A stretch of 64,000 nucleotides of DNA from Arenimonas sp. SCN 70-307 (GCF_001724815.1 NZ_MEDO01000006.1:1-64000), one strand, 5' to 3'; counted from the stretch's first letter, positions 8,176-17,006 are shown. The notes: generated by a model not told the origin, from the sequence alone. A program made the numbers and translations.

Positions 8176-9344
8176 GCCGCAAGAAGGAGCTGACCCAGTA
8201 TCGAGACATCGTGTCCCGAATCCGGATCGACCACAACGCCTATGCGGATATCCTCGATGAGCTGACTGAAGCGTATGACGCGGTGGGCACGACGGCGACG
8301 CCGGTGTGCCTGCTGATCACCGGCGAAAGTCGCACCGGCAAGTCCAGCGTGGTCCGGGATCTCCTGGAAACCTACCTGCCCACCCAGGTGGATGACCGCA
8401 CCATCCGGACCGTCGTCTACGCCGTGGCGCCGGCGAAAGCCACGGTGAAGTCCCTGCTCGAGTCCTTGCTCCATGGGTTGGGCGATCCGTACTGGAGCCG
8501 GGGCTCCCTGGGCAACATGACCCAGCGTCTGTACACCCTGCTCGACGCCGTGCAATGCAAGATGATCATCCTCGATGAGTTCCAGCACCTGTGCGACAAG
8601 GGGCAAAAGCAGCTACTGCACATGCTCGCGGACTGGCTGAAGGTCCTGCTGGAGAGCCGCAAGTACGGCCTGGTGGCCGTGGGGTTGCCGACGGCGGCCT
8701 CGGTTGTCCATGGTCACCCCCAATTGGCCGGCCGTTTTGACGACGAGCTCAAGATGCCGCTCTTCGACTGGCGGGACAAAGGCTCGTCCGCCCAGTTCCG
8801 GGCGATCCTGCGCCAGTTCCAGAAGGAAGTTCACCCCTTCCAGCTCCCGGCGCTCGACAGTCGAGAAATGGCGCTCCGTGTCTTTCTCGCCAGCGCGGGC
8901 CGCATTGGCCTGGTGGCCAAGCTGCTGGACCGAGCGGTGCGCAATGCCGTGCGCGCGGGAACCGTCAACATCGGATTGGACGACCTGAAGAAGGCGTATG
9001 CCCGCGCCATCTGGTCTGCCCGTCTCTTCCCGGTGCCCGGCGGTCCGTTTGGCGCGGACACCACAGCGCTGTTGGCCAAGGGTGTGCAGGAAACAGTCTT
9101 CGCCAATGCGGCGTTAGAGGAGGTGGCGGACAAGAGCGCCGCCGTCGCGGTCTACGGCAAGAACAAGCCGATGCCCGTCCCGGCCGCCGCCGCCGACGAC
9201 GACGATGAAGAGGAGCAGCAGCGGGAGCCGCCCGCGGGCCCGCGGCGGGCCCGGCAGGCGTCGCCAAAAGCGAAGAAGGCGAAAGGCCGCCCGCCGATGC
9301 GTCGGCGGCCCGACCCAAAGAAAGAGCTGAGGAAAGCCCTATGA
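8172..9344 (+). CDS. tnsC: AAA+ transposition regulator TnsC/TniB
   Basis: 390 residues. This AAA+ ATPase links target selection by TniQ to the TnsAB transposase and is responsible for target immunity in the family. Walker A GESRTGKSS starts at residue 51 and Walker B IILDEFQHL lies near 132-140. A sensor region and the lid helical domain follow (LDKLAKAYARAI-like helix near 280). The C-terminal 60 residues are unusual: an acidic run (ADDDDEEEQQ) followed by a very basic Arg/Lys/Pro tail, possibly for interaction with TnsA or DNA. It overlaps tnsB and tniQ by 4 nt each, indicating coupled translation. Confidence 0.88.
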   Translation: MSRKKELTQYRDIVSRIRIDHNAYADILDELTEAYDAVGTTATPVCLLITGESRTGKSSVVRDLLETYLPTQVDDRTIRTVVYAVAPAKATVKSLLESLLHGLGDPYWSRGSLGNMTQRLYTLLDAVQCKMIILDEFQHLCDKGQKQLLHMLADWLKVLLESRKYGLVAVGLPTAASVVHGHPQLAGRFDDELKMPLFDWRDKGSSAQFRAILRQFQKEVHPFQLPALDSREMALRVFLASAGRIGLVAKLLDRAVRNAVRAGTVNIGLDDLKKAYARAIWSARLFPVPGGPFGADTTALLAKGVQETVFANAALEEVADKSAAVAVYGKNKPMPVPAAAADDDDEEEQQREPPAGPRRARQASPKAKKAKGRPPMRRRPDPKKELRKAL

Positions 9345-11197
9345 AGCTGGTCGTCACGGCGCGACCGGCACCGACTGAGTCGCTGATGGGCTTTGTTCTG
9401 CGGCTGACGGAACTCAATGGCTATCCGAGCACGTCCTATGTGCTCGCCGCCATGGGCAAGGAGTGGTACCTGCCGAACGTGGGTCGGCTCGATGCCGCCA
9501 AACTGGCCACCCTCGCGGGACTGGACCAGGGCGACATCAACCGACTGACGCATAGGCCTGCGGAGCGGCCGCGGGCCTATGTCCGGGTCTACGGGTCGGA
9601 CCTGCCGAGCTACGAGGTCAACCTCCGGCACTCCAGGGTCTGCCCCGCCTGCCTGGCGGAGGGCCGGCCGTGCGAAGCGTTTTGGGACCTCGCCCAGGCG
9701 GCCGTCTGTCCCGTGCACCAGGTTCACCTTGCGTCGGAATGTCCGGGATGCAGCAAGCGCTTGCTGTGGGCGCGTTCCAAGGTGCAGCAATGCAAGTGTG
9801 GGTTCGATCTGGCCACGGCCCCGGTCGCGCCGGCGACGCCGGCGCTCTCGGAACTCATGTCCGTTCTTAGGAGCCGGGTATACCAGGATCAAGCCCTGGC
9901 GCCGCTGCCCCAGACAATGAGCCATCTGGCGCACCTCGATCTCCGCCGTCTCTGCAAGCTGATCTGGGTCATGAGCGGCGTGGTGCACCAGGCCCGGGGC
10001 GGCCGGCGGGCACCGAAGGCGCGCTGCCACTACAGGGACCAACTGGATGTCGTGGCGGCGGCCCTAACGAACTGGCCTGTCGGTTTCCGCGACTTTCTCT
10101 CTGCCACCTACGAGGATGTTCTCCAGAACGCCGAAGAACTGCCTCGATTCCCCACCGTGTTCAGTTGGTTGCTGGTGCGGCTGATCAAGAACGATGAGGG
10201 GGAGCGATCCGGCTTCGAGTTCCTCGAGCGGGAGGTCTATCGGTTCGGCGCGCAGTACTGGACACGGGGATCGATGGCCCGAGACGAGGACTCTCAGCGT
10301 CTTGTTCCAGAGAGGGTTCGGTGGGGAACTATGGGCGAAGCGTGCGAGGCGACAGGACTCCACCAGCTCACGCTCAAGAAGCGAATCGCCAGCGGCGAGA
10401 TAAAGAGTCGGCGCATCAAGAAGAACTCCACCCGCGCCATCGTCGTCGACCTGGACTCGATTCGATCGCTCCAGCTGACGCAGTACCCCGCGGTGTCGAT
10501 GCGCGATGCTGCACCTCGGATCGGCGTATCGATTGAGACGCTCAAGGCGCTGCGGGCCAGCGGTGTGATCGCGGAGGACTACCGGTCGGCCTTCCCTGGC
10601 AGCTTGACCCACGAGGATGTGGAGGTTTTCGCCGAGAGGGTGCGCGGCCTCGGCACCAACAGGCGTGCTCTCAATGATCCGAGTGCTGTAACGCTCGATG
10701 ACGCGTTCACGGCCTGGACCGCATCTCCGAAAGAGAAGGCCGGCGTTCTGGCGCGGCTCCTCGCCCATCCCACCATGGTGGTCGGCAAGAAGCGAGGCAG
10801 GGGCGTGGGTCGACTTCAGGTGGCTAATGACTTTCTGACGGACTATTTCCAGAGTGCCCGCCACGGTGCCGCCGAATGCCTGCCGGTTCTGAAGACGGCG
10901 GAGCGTCTGGGATGCACAGCGGCCGTAGTAACGTGGTTGAAGCGAGGCGGGCACCTGAAGACCAAGCCGCGGCATGGCCGTCAAACGCCATCACTTGAGT
11001 CGGTCAACGCATTTCACAAGAAGTATGAGGCGCTGGCGAGGACCGCGGAGCGACTGGGCGTGACGGCCAAATCGGCCTACGCGAGGCTCGACTACACTGG
11101 GTTCGACCATGTGAAGGTAAAGACGACGCAGTACACGACCGTCTTCATCCATCGGAGGCATGCGAGCGAGATCCGCGCTGTGCTCTCTGGACGCTAG
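9341..11197 (+). CDS. tniQ: TniQ/TnsD-family target-selection protein with long HTH-rich C-terminus
   Basis: 618 residues. The N-terminal TniQ domain includes a zinc-finger set: CPAC (C101, C104), CPVH (C123, H126), CPGC (C134, C137) and CKCG (C151, C153). The region after residue 320 contains several segments that look like helix-turn-helix units (near 328 EACEATGLHQLTLKKRI, near 388 DAAPRIGVSIETLKALR, near 524 KTAERLGCTAAVVTWL, and near 565 TAERLGVTAKSAYARL). TnsD proteins use such a C-terminus to bind a fixed attachment site, whereas short TniQ proteins do not. The length and HTH content therefore favour a site-specific, TnsD-like role. It is the last gene of the coupled operon. Confidence 0.85.
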   Translation: MKLVVTARPAPTESLMGFVLRLTELNGYPSTSYVLAAMGKEWYLPNVGRLDAAKLATLAGLDQGDINRLTHRPAERPRAYVRVYGSDLPSYEVNLRHSRVCPACLAEGRPCEAFWDLAQAAVCPVHQVHLASECPGCSKRLLWARSKVQQCKCGFDLATAPVAPATPALSELMSVLRSRVYQDQALAPLPQTMSHLAHLDLRRLCKLIWVMSGVVHQARGGRRAPKARCHYRDQLDVVAAALTNWPVGFRDFLSATYEDVLQNAEELPRFPTVFSWLLVRLIKNDEGERSGFEFLEREVYRFGAQYWTRGSMARDEDSQRLVPERVRWGTMGEACEATGLHQLTLKKRIASGEIKSRRIKKNSTRAIVVDLDSIRSLQLTQYPAVSMRDAAPRIGVSIETLKALRASGVIAEDYRSAFPGSLTHEDVEVFAERVRGLGTNRRALNDPSAVTLDDAFTAWTASPKEKAGVLARLLAHPTMVVGKKRGRGVGRLQVANDFLTDYFQSARHGAAECLPVLKTAERLGCTAAVVTWLKRGGHLKTKPRHGRQTPSLESVNAFHKKYEALARTAERLGVTAKSAYARLDYTGFDHVKVKTTQYTTVFIHRRHASEIRAVLSGR

Positions 11198-11264
11198 TGT
11201 CGCTCCTGACCACCGCGCCGAAGGTGGCTGATCACCCACCGCCCGGATCCGCCGAGATGTCTCC

Positions 11265-11663
11265 ATGAAGCCCGACACCAGCTCGTTATCGCCCGCCAGA
11301 CGCGACCTGGCCAGGCCCGCCCTGAGCGCGTTCTTCAACATCTGCGATAAATGGCGCCTCACATCGGACCAGACCCGCACCCTTCTGGGCCGCCCGCCAC
11401 GTTCAACCTTCTATCGATGGAGGCGGGTTCGCACAGGGGTGCTCACCCACGATGCCCTTGAGCGCATCAGCTGTGTTCTGGGCATTTACAAGGCCCTCCA
11501 CATCCTGTTCGTGGAGCCGGCGCAGGCCGACGGATGGATCAAGCGAGCCAATTTGGCCACGTTGTTCGATGGCGGCAGCGCCCTGGACCGGATGCTGGGC
11601 GGGCAGGTGGCCGACTTGTCCGCCGTTCGTCAGTATCTGGATAGCCAGTGCGGCTGGGCTTAG
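11265..11663 (+). CDS. MbcA/ParS/Xre-type antitoxin-like protein without adjacent toxin
   Basis: 132 residues. The N-terminal half has an Xre-like HTH: KWRLTSDQTRTLLGRPPRSTFYRW is the usual segment of these antitoxins, followed by LTHDALERISCVLGIYKALHILF. The C-terminal part, with ANLATLFDGGSALDRMLGGQVADL...VRQYLDSQCGW, fits the DUF2384 toxin-binding domain. It starts 67 nt after tniQ. In known modules the next gene is a RES-domain NAD-degrading or ADP-ribosylating toxin, but the following gene does not look like RES. It may regulate the element or neutralise a toxin elsewhere. Confidence 0.65.
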   Translation: MKPDTSSLSPARRDLARPALSAFFNICDKWRLTSDQTRTLLGRPPRSTFYRWRRVRTGVLTHDALERISCVLGIYKALHILFVEPAQADGWIKRANLATLFDGGSALDRMLGGQVADLSAVRQYLDSQCGWA

Positions 11664-11759
11664 ATCCGTTCACCAGGGGGTTCAGGCATTGCCATCTGGT
11701 TAGTGGCGCATTCAGTATAGGTGGCAGGATCACATTGAATGTGAGCACCGGCGTCCGAC

Positions 11760-12143
11760 ATGGCCTCACGTTACACCTCTGCAAAGCGCCTGAACCGGCT
11801 GCCACCGTTGGAGCGGGCATTGCTCGCTGCACGGGTGCTGCTCGCTGTCGAGAGCGGCCTTGTAGACGACAAGGAGGCCGGTCGAATGCTGCGTGAGGCT
11901 ATGGGCGTCCAGTGGTCGCTACTCACGGCGATCCAGTACTTGTCCGGCCAAGAGGCGATTCGGGCCATCGATAGCCTCCCCGAAGGCTGGCTCTCGGGCG
12001 ACATGACCAAGGTTAGAGCAGTTGAGGCGGTGCTGAAAGCCGGGTGGGTTTGCGCCAACGCTCATCCGGAAGGGAAGTCCCTCACGTCCGGCCGACTCGT
12101 CACCGCGCTAAAAACGCATCTGTGCCCTGATCGAAGCCGCTAG
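11760..12143 (+). CDS. Hypothetical protein after the DUF2384 gene
   Basis: 127 residues, predicted soluble and mostly helical, with a basic N-terminus (RYTSAKRLNRL). It has no signal peptide or recognisable catalytic motif. It follows the antitoxin-like gene by about 100 nt in the same direction. By position it could be a partner of that gene, but it lacks the RES toxin signature. An 11-bp inverted repeat (11203-11213 and 12152-12162) brackets the two genes and may be coincidental. Family not recognised. Confidence 0.5.
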   Translation: MASRYTSAKRLNRLPPLERALLAARVLLAVESGLVDDKEAGRMLREAMGVQWSLLTAIQYLSGQEAIRAIDSLPEGWLSGDMTKVRAVEAVLKAGWVCANAHPEGKSLTSGRLVTALKTHLCPDRSR

Positions 12144-12360
12144 ACGTGGGTGTGGTCAGGAGTAGGCTCGGATCCGCGAGCCCCTTGGGAGCCGAACCAG
12201 GCTCGTTTCGATCTCCCGGATTCATGGGCCTATTGAACACGGCTTTTCAGTGGCGCCGAGAACGATTCTCTTCTCCTGAGACACCCCATCGGGTAGCATC
12301 CGGGCAACCACTCCCGGCCAACGCATGGACGCCCCGTCCTACGCCTGAGAACGAACGTTA

Positions 12361-14139
12361 ATGCTGAACGCTCTCGCCGCCACTGAGCCGAATGATGGCC
12401 TGCTCGAGCGCTACGGGGCCTGCAAGGCAATGGCTCGGGGTTATGCTCAGGCGCGCGCCAATGAGCGAACCCGTCTATCTCTAGCGAGAGCCTTTACTGC
12501 CGTTGTCTTGGAATCGTTTTGGGCTTCCCTTGTCGAGCGTTGTGGCGCCCGAATGAGAATCAGGCCGGTACCACTTCAGCTGCCAGCTTTCTCGCGAGAA
12601 GCGAAGGCTGTAGCGGTGAGCGCAGGTCGGCTAATCGCGGAGTTTCCGGTAGACCATGCAGGCTATCTGATTGGTTCGATCTACACCGTGATGTTGCCAG
12701 ACGCACACAGAACATCCATGGGTGCATACTACACCCCGCCACCGCTTGTGGCGCGATTGATCAGCCAAGCACAGGAAGCGGGTTTCAACATTGCAACTGA
12801 TAGTGCTATCGATCCCGCGTGCGGCGGCGGTGCGTTTCTAGCACCACTGGCGAGCCGGATGGTGGAGGCATGGGTCGGCCAGTCCCCCGAACTAATTCTT
12901 GGTCGTCTGGCTCGACGCTTGAAGGGAATTGAACTGGATCCCTTTGCTGCCTGGATGACCACAGTTCTGGTGGAGGCAGCGGTTCTTCCGATTTGCGTGG
13001 CTGCCAAACGTCGGATGCCGAATGTGGTTGAGGTGAGCGACACGCTACAGCGCCGAGACGTCTCAAGCTATGGATTGGTGATTGGAAACCCGCCATACGG
13101 AAGGGTGCAACTAGACGCGCAGCAACGGAAGTATTTTTCTAGATCGCTGTACGGTCACGCGAACCTATACGGTCTCTTCATGGATTGGGGGCTGCGTCAC
13201 GTCCGCGACGGTGGTGTTCTAGCATTTGTCACCCCTACGTCATTCCTTGGAGGGCAGTACTTCAAGTCGCTGCGCAGGCTGCTTTGCCTGGATGGTTCTC
13301 CGGTTTCGCTCGACTTCGTTGCTGATCGAGACGGAGTCTTCGACGACGTTCTCCAGGAAACAATTCTTTTCGTCCATTCGATAGGGCGCAATGATCGAGC
13401 ATCAAATGTGTCAAGGGTCTTGACGAGGGGCCTGGGCGGTGCCGATGTCGCGCCCATTGCGACGACCAGGGTTTCAGATGACGGATCTCCATGGCTGCTT
13501 CCTCGCTCCAGCTCGGATGCCGAGTTGCTCGAGAACGTCCGTTCCATGCCAAATCGCTTGATCGACGTTGGCTATGCCGTATCTACGGGGCCACTCGTAT
13601 GGAATAGGCATAGAGAGCAACTAAGGACGAAGAAGAATCGAAACACATATCCGCTCATTTGGTCGGAGTCCGTGACGGCCTCTGGCTTCAGCTTTAGCGC
13701 TGAGCGGAGGAATCACGTGCCGTTCCTTGAGGTGTATCCAAACCAAGATCATTTGATCACCACAGAGCCATGTGTGTTGGTGCAGAGAACGACTTCAAAG
13801 GAACAAAACCGCAGGGTGCTCGCGGCCCTTCTGCCGCGCCCGTTTCTGGATGAGCACGGTGGGGTGGTCGTCGAGAACCACCTGAATGTTGTAAGGCCGC
13901 TGCCGGACGCGCCAGTTTCGCCAGGAACGATAGCTGCACTCCTGAACACTTCGGTTGTCGATCGCCTGTTTCGCTGCATCAGCGGAAGTGTTGCTGTCTC
14001 TGCATTCGAGTTGAACGCCGTGCCGCTGCCCGCTCTTGGTAAGCTGCGAGAGCTGGAGCGTCTTGTGGAAAGTGGGGCGTCGTTGGCATTAATCGATCGG
14101 CGAGTGGCCGGCTGGTACGGTGTCTCGTGGGAGAACTAA
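12361..14139 (+). CDS. N6-adenine DNA methyltransferase of a BsuBI/PstI-like R-M system
   Basis: 592 residues. This gamma-type Eco57I-related N6-adenine methylase has the AdoMet-binding motif I DPACGGGAF (D151 onward) and catalytic motif IV NPPY (N243). A target-recognition region occupies the C-terminal third (TGPLVWNRHREQL onward, with a TSKEQNRRVLAALLP-type segment). It would methylate adenine in the recognition site to protect self DNA from the adjacent nuclease. The stop overlaps the GTG start of the nuclease by 13 nt. Base composition is clearly lower in GC than the chromosomal genes, consistent with transfer. Confidence 0.85.
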   Translation: MLNALAATEPNDGLLERYGACKAMARGYAQARANERTRLSLARAFTAVVLESFWASLVERCGARMRIRPVPLQLPAFSREAKAVAVSAGRLIAEFPVDHAGYLIGSIYTVMLPDAHRTSMGAYYTPPPLVARLISQAQEAGFNIATDSAIDPACGGGAFLAPLASRMVEAWVGQSPELILGRLARRLKGIELDPFAAWMTTVLVEAAVLPICVAAKRRMPNVVEVSDTLQRRDVSSYGLVIGNPPYGRVQLDAQQRKYFSRSLYGHANLYGLFMDWGLRHVRDGGVLAFVTPTSFLGGQYFKSLRRLLCLDGSPVSLDFVADRDGVFDDVLQETILFVHSIGRNDRASNVSRVLTRGLGGADVAPIATTRVSDDGSPWLLPRSSSDAELLENVRSMPNRLIDVGYAVSTGPLVWNRHREQLRTKKNRNTYPLIWSESVTASGFSFSAERRNHVPFLEVYPNQDHLITTEPCVLVQRTTSKEQNRRVLAALLPRPFLDEHGGVVVENHLNVVRPLPDAPVSPGTIAALLNTSVVDRLFRCISGSVAVSAFELNAVPLPALGKLRELERLVESGASLALIDRRVAGWYGVSWEN

Positions 14140-15215
14140 TCCCAGTTCCGCCGTTGGCGCTCATCGCACAGCGACTCCCCCTAATCTTTCCAGAGGGGAG
14201 CGCCCATCGAAACTATGCAATTCGCGAGATGGCCGCGCGAACTATCTATGTCATGTTCTATGCCGGGGCTGTGGAAGGCACGGATCGCTGGATTCGACCC
14301 AATCAAGTGACGGTGATGTCGGACGAACAGGCAGAGATGTTGAAGGATTCAGACAGGCTGGCATGGGTTGAGATGTCGCTGAGCAGGAAGCAGGCTAGGC
14401 CGGCGGTTACGTGGTATGCCGGCGATACGCGTGAGCCGATTCGCGACGAGACGTTGCGCCATGCACTGATTCCTGCACGTGCAGTCGTAGAGAGAACGAA
14501 CATACCGACCACGTCCGACAAACCGCGATACGCGCTAGAGGCCCAGTTTGCAGCCTTGTTTGATGAAGGGCTTGTCGGTGCAAGTCTCGAGAGTGCAATT
14601 TCGGAGTGGCAGACGTCCCATTTATCCAAGGCAGCGCTTTCACGGCAGCGGCTAGTCAAGAAGGGGCTGGTCCAGGCTGCGGATGTAGTTTCGGTGACAT
14701 TTCCTAATGGCGAGGTGCGGGCCCTTGAGGCTGGCCCTTCGAGTGCTATCGCGAAGGCAGTCATTGAAGAATTTGCGCCAAGGTTTTTGAGGCGACCGGC
14801 AGTGCTGTGGCTCTCCCAGTCGGGCAGTAAGGTCGTAAAAAGGGATGATGATCTGGCGGCATCGCTGGGGCTAAATATCGATGCATCGAAGGCTCTGCCA
14901 GATATCATCCTGGTCGATCTGGGGGATGAGGAGAGCGGTTCCGATATGCTCTTCGTGTTCACGGAAGTGGTCGCGACCGATGGACCTATTCACGCGAGTC
15001 GAAAGGTGGTGCTGACTGAGCTGGCTGTGGACGCCGGTTTCGAGCTACACCATCTCGCTTTTGTGTCGGCCTACTTGGATCGGAGTTCCGCTGTATTCAA
15101 GAAGAACGTCCCTGACCTCGCATGGGGCTCTTTTGTCTGGTTCGCAGCCGAACCAGACCATGTTGTGACCCTGCAGGATGGTGGCGATGTAAAGCTCTCT
15201 TGGCTGCTGAAGTAG
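14127..15215 (+). CDS. BsuBI/PstI-family type II restriction endonuclease
   Basis: 362 residues from a GTG inside the end of the methylase gene. The N-terminal winged-helix region contains the family segment AHRNYAIREMAARTIYVMFYAGAV. The C-terminal catalytic domain has LPDIILVD (D259), FVFTEVVATDGPI (E280) and a downstream ELAVDAGFELHHLAFVSAYLDR...FKK...LAWGSFVWF. These match the conserved block of BsuBI and PstI, which cut CTGCAG. That this enzyme recognises CTGCAG is an inference from family membership. GTG initiation and overlap make nuclease synthesis depend on the methylase message. Confidence 0.88.
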   Translation: MGELIPVPPLALIAQRLPLIFPEGSAHRNYAIREMAARTIYVMFYAGAVEGTDRWIRPNQVTVMSDEQAEMLKDSDRLAWVEMSLSRKQARPAVTWYAGDTREPIRDETLRHALIPARAVVERTNIPTTSDKPRYALEAQFAALFDEGLVGASLESAISEWQTSHLSKAALSRQRLVKKGLVQAADVVSVTFPNGEVRALEAGPSSAIAKAVIEEFAPRFLRRPAVLWLSQSGSKVVKRDDDLAASLGLNIDASKALPDIILVDLGDEESGSDMLFVFTEVVATDGPIHASRKVVLTELAVDAGFELHHLAFVSAYLDRSSAVFKKNVPDLAWGSFVWFAAEPDHVVTLQDGGDVKLSWLLK

Positions 15216-15300
15216 AAATCGTGCTGCGTGCTAGGGGAAGAGCGCTATAGCATCGGCCTAGTAGCCTGCCTCATGCCGAGTGTTCCGTGGAGAATGATAA

Positions 15301-15543
15301 ATGGTAAAAGTTATTCCCGTCCCGGAGCAGATTGAAGCGGTGAAGCGTGAGATTCAGCAACGACTAGAGGTCCAGGAAGATACTCCGCCCGAATTTGACA
15401 TTGATCTTTGGCTCCAAGATTGGCTTCATCGGCCACAGCCTGCGCTGGGTGGCAGACAGCCAGCGGAGCTAATCTCAACAGACGAGGGCATCGCTTCAGT
15501 CAGTCGTGCTTTGGGATCCATACTCAGTGGCGCATTTCAGTAG
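15301..15543 (+). CDS. Short MbcA/ParS/Xre-type (DUF2384) domain protein after the R-M pair
   Basis: 80 residues. The C-terminal half reads DLWLQDWLHRPQPALGGRQP, then AELISTDEG and SRALGSILSGAF, the same W-L-x-x-P-x-x-A-L/F-G-G-x-x-P signature as the gene at 2942 and the DUF2384 antitoxin domain. The N-terminal 30 residues are charged and helical, with no HTH. GGAGA (15289-15293) lies 7 nt before the ATG. It lies 85 nt after the restriction endonuclease, with no RES/ParT toxin beside it. Confidence 0.6.
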   Translation: MVKVIPVPEQIEAVKREIQQRLEVQEDTPPEFDIDLWLQDWLHRPQPALGGRQPAELISTDEGIASVSRALGSILSGAFQ

Positions 15544-15692
15544 CGAGTACAGCACTGGCTGGCTGAATATCTGCGCCAGACGGGCTTGATCGATGTTACC
15601 TCCCGAGCCGAAGCGGACCTCACGAGAGCCTCGGATTGCGCAACAAGGTGTTGAGCCCCCACACTAAGTTGGCACAAGAACGGATTTTCCTC

Positions 15693-16517
15693 ATGCGCTC
15701 CGCGGTCCTTCTCCTTCTCCTTGTCTCCTCCGGTGCGAGTGCAGTCGTCATTCGTGACGATGTCCCGGACCTGCAGTATCGAATGGCCGCATCCGAGTTC
15801 CCGGCGCTGGCCGACATGCCCGGCGAGGGGCACGGCGTCCTCATCGCGCCGCTATGGGTCCTTACCGCCGCGCACGTAGTCGACCGGCACCATGCTGTGG
15901 GCGTGGTCGTAGTCGCCGGTGCTCCCCGTGCCGTGCGCAATGTTTTCATCCATCCCGGCTTCAGGAAGCCTCCCCAGACGATGATCGACTCCGCACTTGC
16001 GTCGGGCGATTGGGAGCCTTTTTTTGAGTTCATGGCGTCTTCCGATGACATTGCGCTGGTCCAGCTTGCCGAGCCGGTTCTGGACGTTGCGCCAGCACGA
16101 ATTTACAACGGCGACGCGTTAGGCAAGGTCGTTCGGATCATGGGGCGGGGTGCCACGGGAACAGGGGTGACCGGTCACCACCTGTACGCTCCACAGCGGA
16201 CTGACCTTCGCCACGGTTACAACAAGATCAGCGTCTCGGAGGACCGGTGGATCGGTTATCGCTTTGACAAACCGCCGAACGCGCTCCCCCTCGAGGCGTC
16301 TACTGGCAGCGGGGACAGCGGCGGTCCGATCCTCGTCGCAACTGGAGACGAATGGCACGTCGCGGGTCTCATGGCGTGGAAGCGCGTCGTAGTCACCGGC
16401 ACTGAGCTACATCCCGGTAAGTACGGGGAGACAGTCTTTGGCGTCAGACTGGGGAACTACGCGGACTGGATCGAAAAGTTGATCGCGGACGGCGGCATAT
16501 CTGGGACGTCCCGTTGA
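15693..16517 (+). CDS. Secreted trypsin-like (S1) serine protease
   Basis: 274 residues from the ATG at 15693; an in-frame upstream start would precede the signal peptide and is less likely. A Sec signal peptide (MRSAVLLLLLVSSGASA) is followed by a chymotrypsin-fold domain with H61 (LTAAHVVD), D119 (SDDIALVQL) and S209 (TGSGDSGGPI). The triad is complete and the GDSGGP motif intact, so an active protease exported to the periplasm or medium is predicted. It lies between the R-M system and the transposon end and so appears to be cargo. Substrate unknown. Confidence 0.8.
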   Translation: MRSAVLLLLLVSSGASAVVIRDDVPDLQYRMAASEFPALADMPGEGHGVLIAPLWVLTAAHVVDRHHAVGVVVVAGAPRAVRNVFIHPGFRKPPQTMIDSALASGDWEPFFEFMASSDDIALVQLAEPVLDVAPARIYNGDALGKVVRIMGRGATGTGVTGHHLYAPQRTDLRHGYNKISVSEDRWIGYRFDKPPNALPLEASTGSGDSGGPILVATGDEWHVAGLMAWKRVVVTGTELHPGKYGETVFGVRLGNYADWIEKLIADGGISGTSR

Positions 16518-16970
16518 TCAACGCGACCTAACTCGGTGGAATCGCCCGAGCGGGGGAACCCCGCTTCTGGCCGGTAACGGCAATTGGCTGTTGCCCCGGC
16601 GCGCTGACTCAGTCAATTCCAGAACCGCCGATCAGCACGTACCGGCAGCACTGGCCATGCCTGAGTTTGCCCGCTGGGGCGATCACGACTGGAATTTCTT
16701 CGGGGCCGATTTGCGCTTGCGGCCGGCAGCGGCGCATCGCGGACCCGCCAAGCGCCTGCATCAAGGGGGGGCAGGGTGGCGATTGATTAAATTAATGAGC
16801 CTGGGTGAAACGCCACCTTAAAGCCTGCTCCTGCAAGCTCTCCAAGGGTAAACGGCCTCCGGTACCTTCGCCCCCACAACTTGGTCAGCCTCGACCGGTA
16901 CCGACGGTCGAGCCAGCACACCCTCACGGCTTAAGCTGTTGATCGAAAAGATTTTTCCGGCATGGTGAGG
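16518..16970. other. Subterminal region of the island with no convincing gene
   Basis: About 450 bases follow the protease gene without a supported gene. A 76-codon frame (16591-16821) has no clear ribosome binding site and no family signature that I recognise. The AT content rises towards 16,950-17,020, as is usual near transposon ends. Confidence 0.45.
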
Positions 16971-16974
16971 AAAA

Positions 16975-16988
16975 TAGTGACTTATGCC
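16975..16988 (+). repeat. TnsB-type end repeat 1
   Basis: tagtgacttatgcc. It matches the repeats at 17007 and 17084 (consensus tagygvcttwtgcc) with the same orientation. Probable TnsB binding site. Confidence 0.65.
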
Positions 16989-17006
16989 TGCCCCTATTGC
17001 CGGAAA

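Noticed and set aside
16591-16821. 76-codon frame near the transposon end
   Set aside because: No ribosome binding site and no family motif; it might be a decayed fragment but cannot be supported.
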